From positions 1 through 33,898 of the forward strand of contig JANQIL010000132.1 in the NCBI GenBank assembly GCA_028282245.1: a DNA stretch of 33,898 nucleotides, read 5' to 3'. The stretch is from Magnetospira sp. GTDB lineage: Bacteria; Pseudomonadota; Alphaproteobacteria; Rhodospirillales; Magnetospiraceae. The notes beneath the pieces are model-generated. The model did not search any database. It was not told the origin of the DNA and saw only the letters and a list, made by a program, of their open reading frames with translations. The translations under genes were made by a program, and so were the position numbers. This document shows, in pieces, positions 33,860 through 33,898 of this stretch (within the stretch, counting starts at the first letter, position 1; each line of letters begins with the position of its first letter).

Positions 33860-33898
33860 TATTGATCTGGTGGTTCGATTCAGCCAACGGATGGGACT

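Overview
The window looks like a continuous stretch of chromosome from a GC-rich alphaproteobacterium, most likely of the order Rhodospirillales. The evidence is FliX (a flagellar regulator confined to Alphaproteobacteria), a DksA without the zinc-finger cysteines, an alphaproteobacterial-type uracil-DNA glycosylase, and the neighbourhoods gyrA-coaD, kdsB-pheA and hom-glpX-recJ. A sulfur-globule-type protein at the right end hints at sulfur metabolism or a relative of sulfur oxidisers. The genus cannot be named from sequence alone. I see no insertion sequence, prophage, CRISPR array or rRNA. I recognise 34 protein genes and one tRNA.

Region by region: 1-3041 (minus) holds gyrA followed by the start of coaD. 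3253-4961 has a patatin-like phospholipase facing a RutE-type nitroreductase. 5041-6105 (minus) is a GGDEF diguanylate cyclase. 6350-8660 (plus) is an apparent operon of a TPR protein and a FetAB-type ABC exporter, with a perfect 24-bp palindrome in its leader. 8672-9676 (minus) is the cobalamin gene cbiB/cobD. 9789-11205 (plus) is a PHA-synthase-like pair whose reading frames overlap by 185 bases. 11227-13390 (minus) is a tightly overlapped operon: glyoxalase II, glutathione S-transferase, DUF985 cupin and a small unknown protein. A methyltransferase diverges from it and converges on a glycosyltransferase-like gene.

15334-15500 carries two related palindromic elements lying against the 3' end of a giant flagellar hook gene (flgE, 745 residues, three tandem ~110-residue repeats). 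flgE has a clear sigma-54 promoter and diverges from fliX, a regulator of such promoters in Caulobacter. Then come dksA, a YbaK-type deacylase and an RhlE-type helicase with a long structured leader. 21243-28598 is mostly minus strand: YaiI/YqxD family, DUF1349, moaB, lytic transglycosylase, a MenA/UbiA-like prenyltransferase, uracil-DNA glycosylase, pheA and kdsB. tRNA-Glu and the operon hom-glpX-recJ follow. The right end has a glycine/tyrosine-rich secreted protein, a strong hairpin and a third palindrome.

Most genes are housekeeping. The points most worth checking are a GlpX that has lost two metal ligands, the sulfur-globule-like protein, the paired palindromes, the repeat-expanded hook protein with its sigma-54 promoter beside fliX, the overlapping PHA genes, and a non-canonical quinolone-determining region in GyrA. 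All functional calls rest on reading motifs by eye; no database search was run.
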